37,191 bases of DNA from positions 1 to 37,191 of the forward strand of contig PBGP02000008.1 of NCBI GenBank assembly GCA_002720095.2. The letters run 5' to 3'. The position numbers and the translations under genes were made by a program. This document shows, piece after piece, positions 35,646-37,191 of this stretch. This DNA comes from Methanobacteriota archaeon (GTDB lineage Archaea; Thermoplasmatota; Poseidoniia; Poseidoniales; Poseidoniaceae). The notes under the pieces are model-generated. The model was not told the DNA's origin, searched no databases, and was given only the letters and a program-made list of their open reading frames with translations. The stretch's first letter is position 1, and every line of letters starts with the position of its first letter.

Positions 35646-36998
35646 ATGTCTTTGACCCTACCATCAGATAGAGATGCTCCATTACAATCACATCTTGATG
35701 AACTAAGTATTAGACTAAGTAGAATACTCGCAGTTTTCGTTATGTCTATGTTAATATCATGGTATTTTATAGATGGTTTATTAAATGAATATTTTTCTGT
35801 GTTAAGTCCATGCCAAGATTGTACATCCGTATATTCTCCCACTGAATGGGTTTCATTAAGATGGCTTTCGATTTTCTTAATTTCATTGTTTTTATCATTA
35901 CCATTTTTATTTAGAGAAATAATTAAATTTTCTAATCCTGGTTTAATGTTCCATGAAAGAAAATGGTTAAAGCAATTATTTTTTATTGGCACAATTGTAA
36001 TATCCATAAGTGTTTCACTAACTCTATTCTTATTACTGCCTAATTGGTTTTCATATGCGCATAATGCTGGTTTAATAGATGGAGTGACAGCAAAATATAG
36101 TGCATCATCTATGTTGAAATTAGCCATAGTAATTTGTTATGTTGAGGTGTTACTATTTCTATCAATTATTTCTGCAATTCTACTGAGAAATTCTGGAATT
36201 GCTCAAGATGAAAATAAATTTCCATGGCAAATGAGAATACATGGAATTACTATATTTTTAATGTGGATTATTGTTCCTTCGGAATATGATACTTTGTTAT
36301 TTTTAGGTATTTTATTGGAATTAATTTCTGTAGAATATTGTTTTTTAAATTTTTATCCTGGAATTAATTCAATCCCACATCTCAAACCTAATCAGGGAAT
36401 TTTAGATTCTGAAGCAAGACTGAGAAGAATTGCCATAGTTGGATGTAGTTGTTGTGGAATTGTAAACTTACCAGATGAAAAATCAATACCTAAAGGAGTA
36501 TTATATTTTCCTATGTCAGATTTTTGTGTTAACGAAGAATCCCAGAATCTTGTTTTAGAATATGCAGTTAATGTGAGATTAACTGATTTGATTATTACCG
36601 GTTGTAGTCATTCCTTAATCAATAAAAAATTATTGGAAAGCCTAGAATTTTTAGATTGCCAAATCAGAACTTTATCATTAATAGATTTTCATTCTATAAG
36701 AACAGTGGAATCTAAAATTACAGATATTGATTTCCAAGTTCGAATGGCGGTAGAATCAGATCCTTGGGTATTCGGTAAATCATTTGATCGAGTAAGTGAA
36801 AAATTATCTAGAATTGATAAAATAATTAGGCCTGATGTGGCATATTGGACTAGTCTAGAGAAACCTCCATTTGGTACTGATATTTCACCAAACGAGATTA
36901 TAATCACTTCTGTCAATAATCCTGAAGCTGAAACTATATTGGAATTTGAGAAACTTGGGATTAATTTACTTCATTTACCTGATTATCTGATAAAATAA
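35646..36998 (+). CDS. tatC: TatC translocase fused to an HdrA-N-like cytoplasmic domain
   Basis: 450 residues against about 250 for normal TatC. Residues 1-240 are TatC, the twin-arginine export core: HLDELSIRL at 16-24, PTEW at 65-68, FSNPGLMFHERKW at 95-107, a Glu in helix 4 (YVEVL, E167) and VPSEYD at 210-215. Six helices are visible. The outer loop holds a CxxC (C56, C59). Residues about 259-450 are soluble and start RIAIVGCSCCGIV, then FCVNEESQNLVLEYA, DLIITGCSHSL and FHSIRTVES. From memory this follows the N-terminal, iron-sulfur-binding domain of HdrA (CxCG, YMCS-Q, VVVAACSP, NIRE). Cys at 267, 269, 270, 294, 320 and 338 could bind metal. The TatC call is firm; the second domain is a hypothesis. 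Confidence 0.88.
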   Translation: MSLTLPSDRDAPLQSHLDELSIRLSRILAVFVMSMLISWYFIDGLLNEYFSVLSPCQDCTSVYSPTEWVSLRWLSIFLISLFLSLPFLFREIIKFSNPGLMFHERKWLKQLFFIGTIVISISVSLTLFLLLPNWFSYAHNAGLIDGVTAKYSASSMLKLAIVICYVEVLLFLSIISAILLRNSGIAQDENKFPWQMRIHGITIFLMWIIVPSEYDTLLFLGILLELISVEYCFLNFYPGINSIPHLKPNQGILDSEARLRRIAIVGCSCCGIVNLPDEKSIPKGVLYFPMSDFCVNEESQNLVLEYAVNVRLTDLIITGCSHSLINKKLLESLEFLDCQIRTLSLIDFHSIRTVESKITDIDFQVRMAVESDPWVFGKSFDRVSEKLSRIDKIIRPDVAYWTSLEKPPFGTDISPNEIIITSVNNPEAETILEFEKLGINLLHLPDYLIK

Positions 36999-37044
36999 AT
37001 AAATATTTTCAAACTCCTATATTTTAAAAATATTATAATTTTAG

Positions 37045-37052
37045 TTTTTTTT
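37045..37052 (+). terminator. T8 run after tatC
   Basis: Eight T follow an AT-rich inverted repeat (AATATTTT near 37003 with AAAATATT near 37027) about 50 bases past the tatC stop. It is a reasonable archaeal terminator, although such runs arise easily in AT-rich DNA. Confidence 0.35.
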
Positions 37053-37100
37053 GATGTTTTATCCACAACTCTTGAAGTAAAGTTATGCTGTCGGGTACTT

Positions 37101-37191
37101 GTGCGAGTTTGGATTTCTATTCCGATTGCTATAGTGTTATTCACCTCATCTTGGTATGTTTACTCTAACCCTGATTTAGTTGAAGATGTTA
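37101..37191 (+). CDS. Start of a membrane or secreted protein (partial)
   Basis: From GTG 37101 the frame stays open to the window end and reads MRVWISIPIAIVLFTSSW, then YVYSNPDLVEDV. This is one Arg followed by a hydrophobic helix, as in a signal peptide or membrane anchor. The frame is also open upstream without an ATG. The ribosome site is weak (CGGGTA). An ATG at 37084 in another frame closes quickly. The C-terminal part is outside the window, so no function can be given. Confidence 0.45.
   Translation, partial: MRVWISIPIAIVLFTSSWYVYSNPDLVEDV

Noticed and set aside
1-37191. Search by eye for CRISPR arrays, insertion sequences, integrases or prophage genes
   Set aside because: No regularly spaced repeats, terminal inverted repeats with transposase, or integrase motifs were seen.

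Overview
The window looks like a chromosomal segment of a marine planktonic euryarchaeon, most likely Marine Group II (Candidatus Poseidoniales) or a close relative. The reasons are archaeal information-processing genes (aIF6, Rpo7, Spt4, S24e, S27ae, archaeal DtdA, archaeal AlaRS, RtcB) in AT-rich DNA, TATA boxes about 27 bases upstream of several first genes, GGTGA ribosome-binding sites before operon-internal genes, very large membrane-anchored surface proteins, and a proton-translocating transhydrogenase. The lineage is inferred from gene content and was not tested by phylogeny. I see no insertion sequence, prophage, integrase or CRISPR array.

Layout. 1-550: 3' end of 23S rRNA, then 5S rRNA. 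638-2261: aIF6 and purC on +. 2262-8579 (-): an unknown 217-residue protein and a 1884-residue surface protein. 8580-8802: a regulatory interval with an 18-bp perfect palindrome, a TATA box and a long leader hairpin. 8803-10097 (+): rpo7, spt4, rps24e, rps27ae. 10099-17040: propeller-like protein (-), dtdA and proline dehydrogenase (+), HVO_0476-type zinc protein (-), methyltransferase (+), a membrane subtilase with a six-helix zinc-ribbon partner (-), and tRNA-Thr(GGT) (-). 17130-24190 (+): tRNA-Ser(GGA) and a 2288-residue surface protein. 24193-30500: a small coiled-coil protein and rtcB (-), a His-rich membrane-anchored protein and alaS with a TerB-like tail (+), and a Nudix hydrolase (-). 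30548-34570: malate dehydrogenase (-) divergent from pntAA-pntAB-pntB (+). 34641-end: a Reelin-like protein with a CxCH motif, a TatC with an extra C-terminal domain, and the start of a membrane or secreted protein.

How the genes fit together. Malate dehydrogenase and the transhydrogenase form a redox unit around a shared promoter that holds a 30-base inverted repeat. The rpo7 operon is a conserved archaeal transcription and translation cluster. TatC and the Reelin-like protein belong to the cell-envelope export side, as do the two giant surface proteins and the subtilase.

Most worth following up. (1) TatC carries about 190 extra residues that read like the Cys-rich N-terminal domain of heterodisulfide reductase subunit HdrA. 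(2) All six convergent gene pairs meet with between a 9-base overlap and a 2-base gap. (3) Strong palindromes occur in at least three intergenic promoters. (4) AlaRS ends in a TerB-like module.
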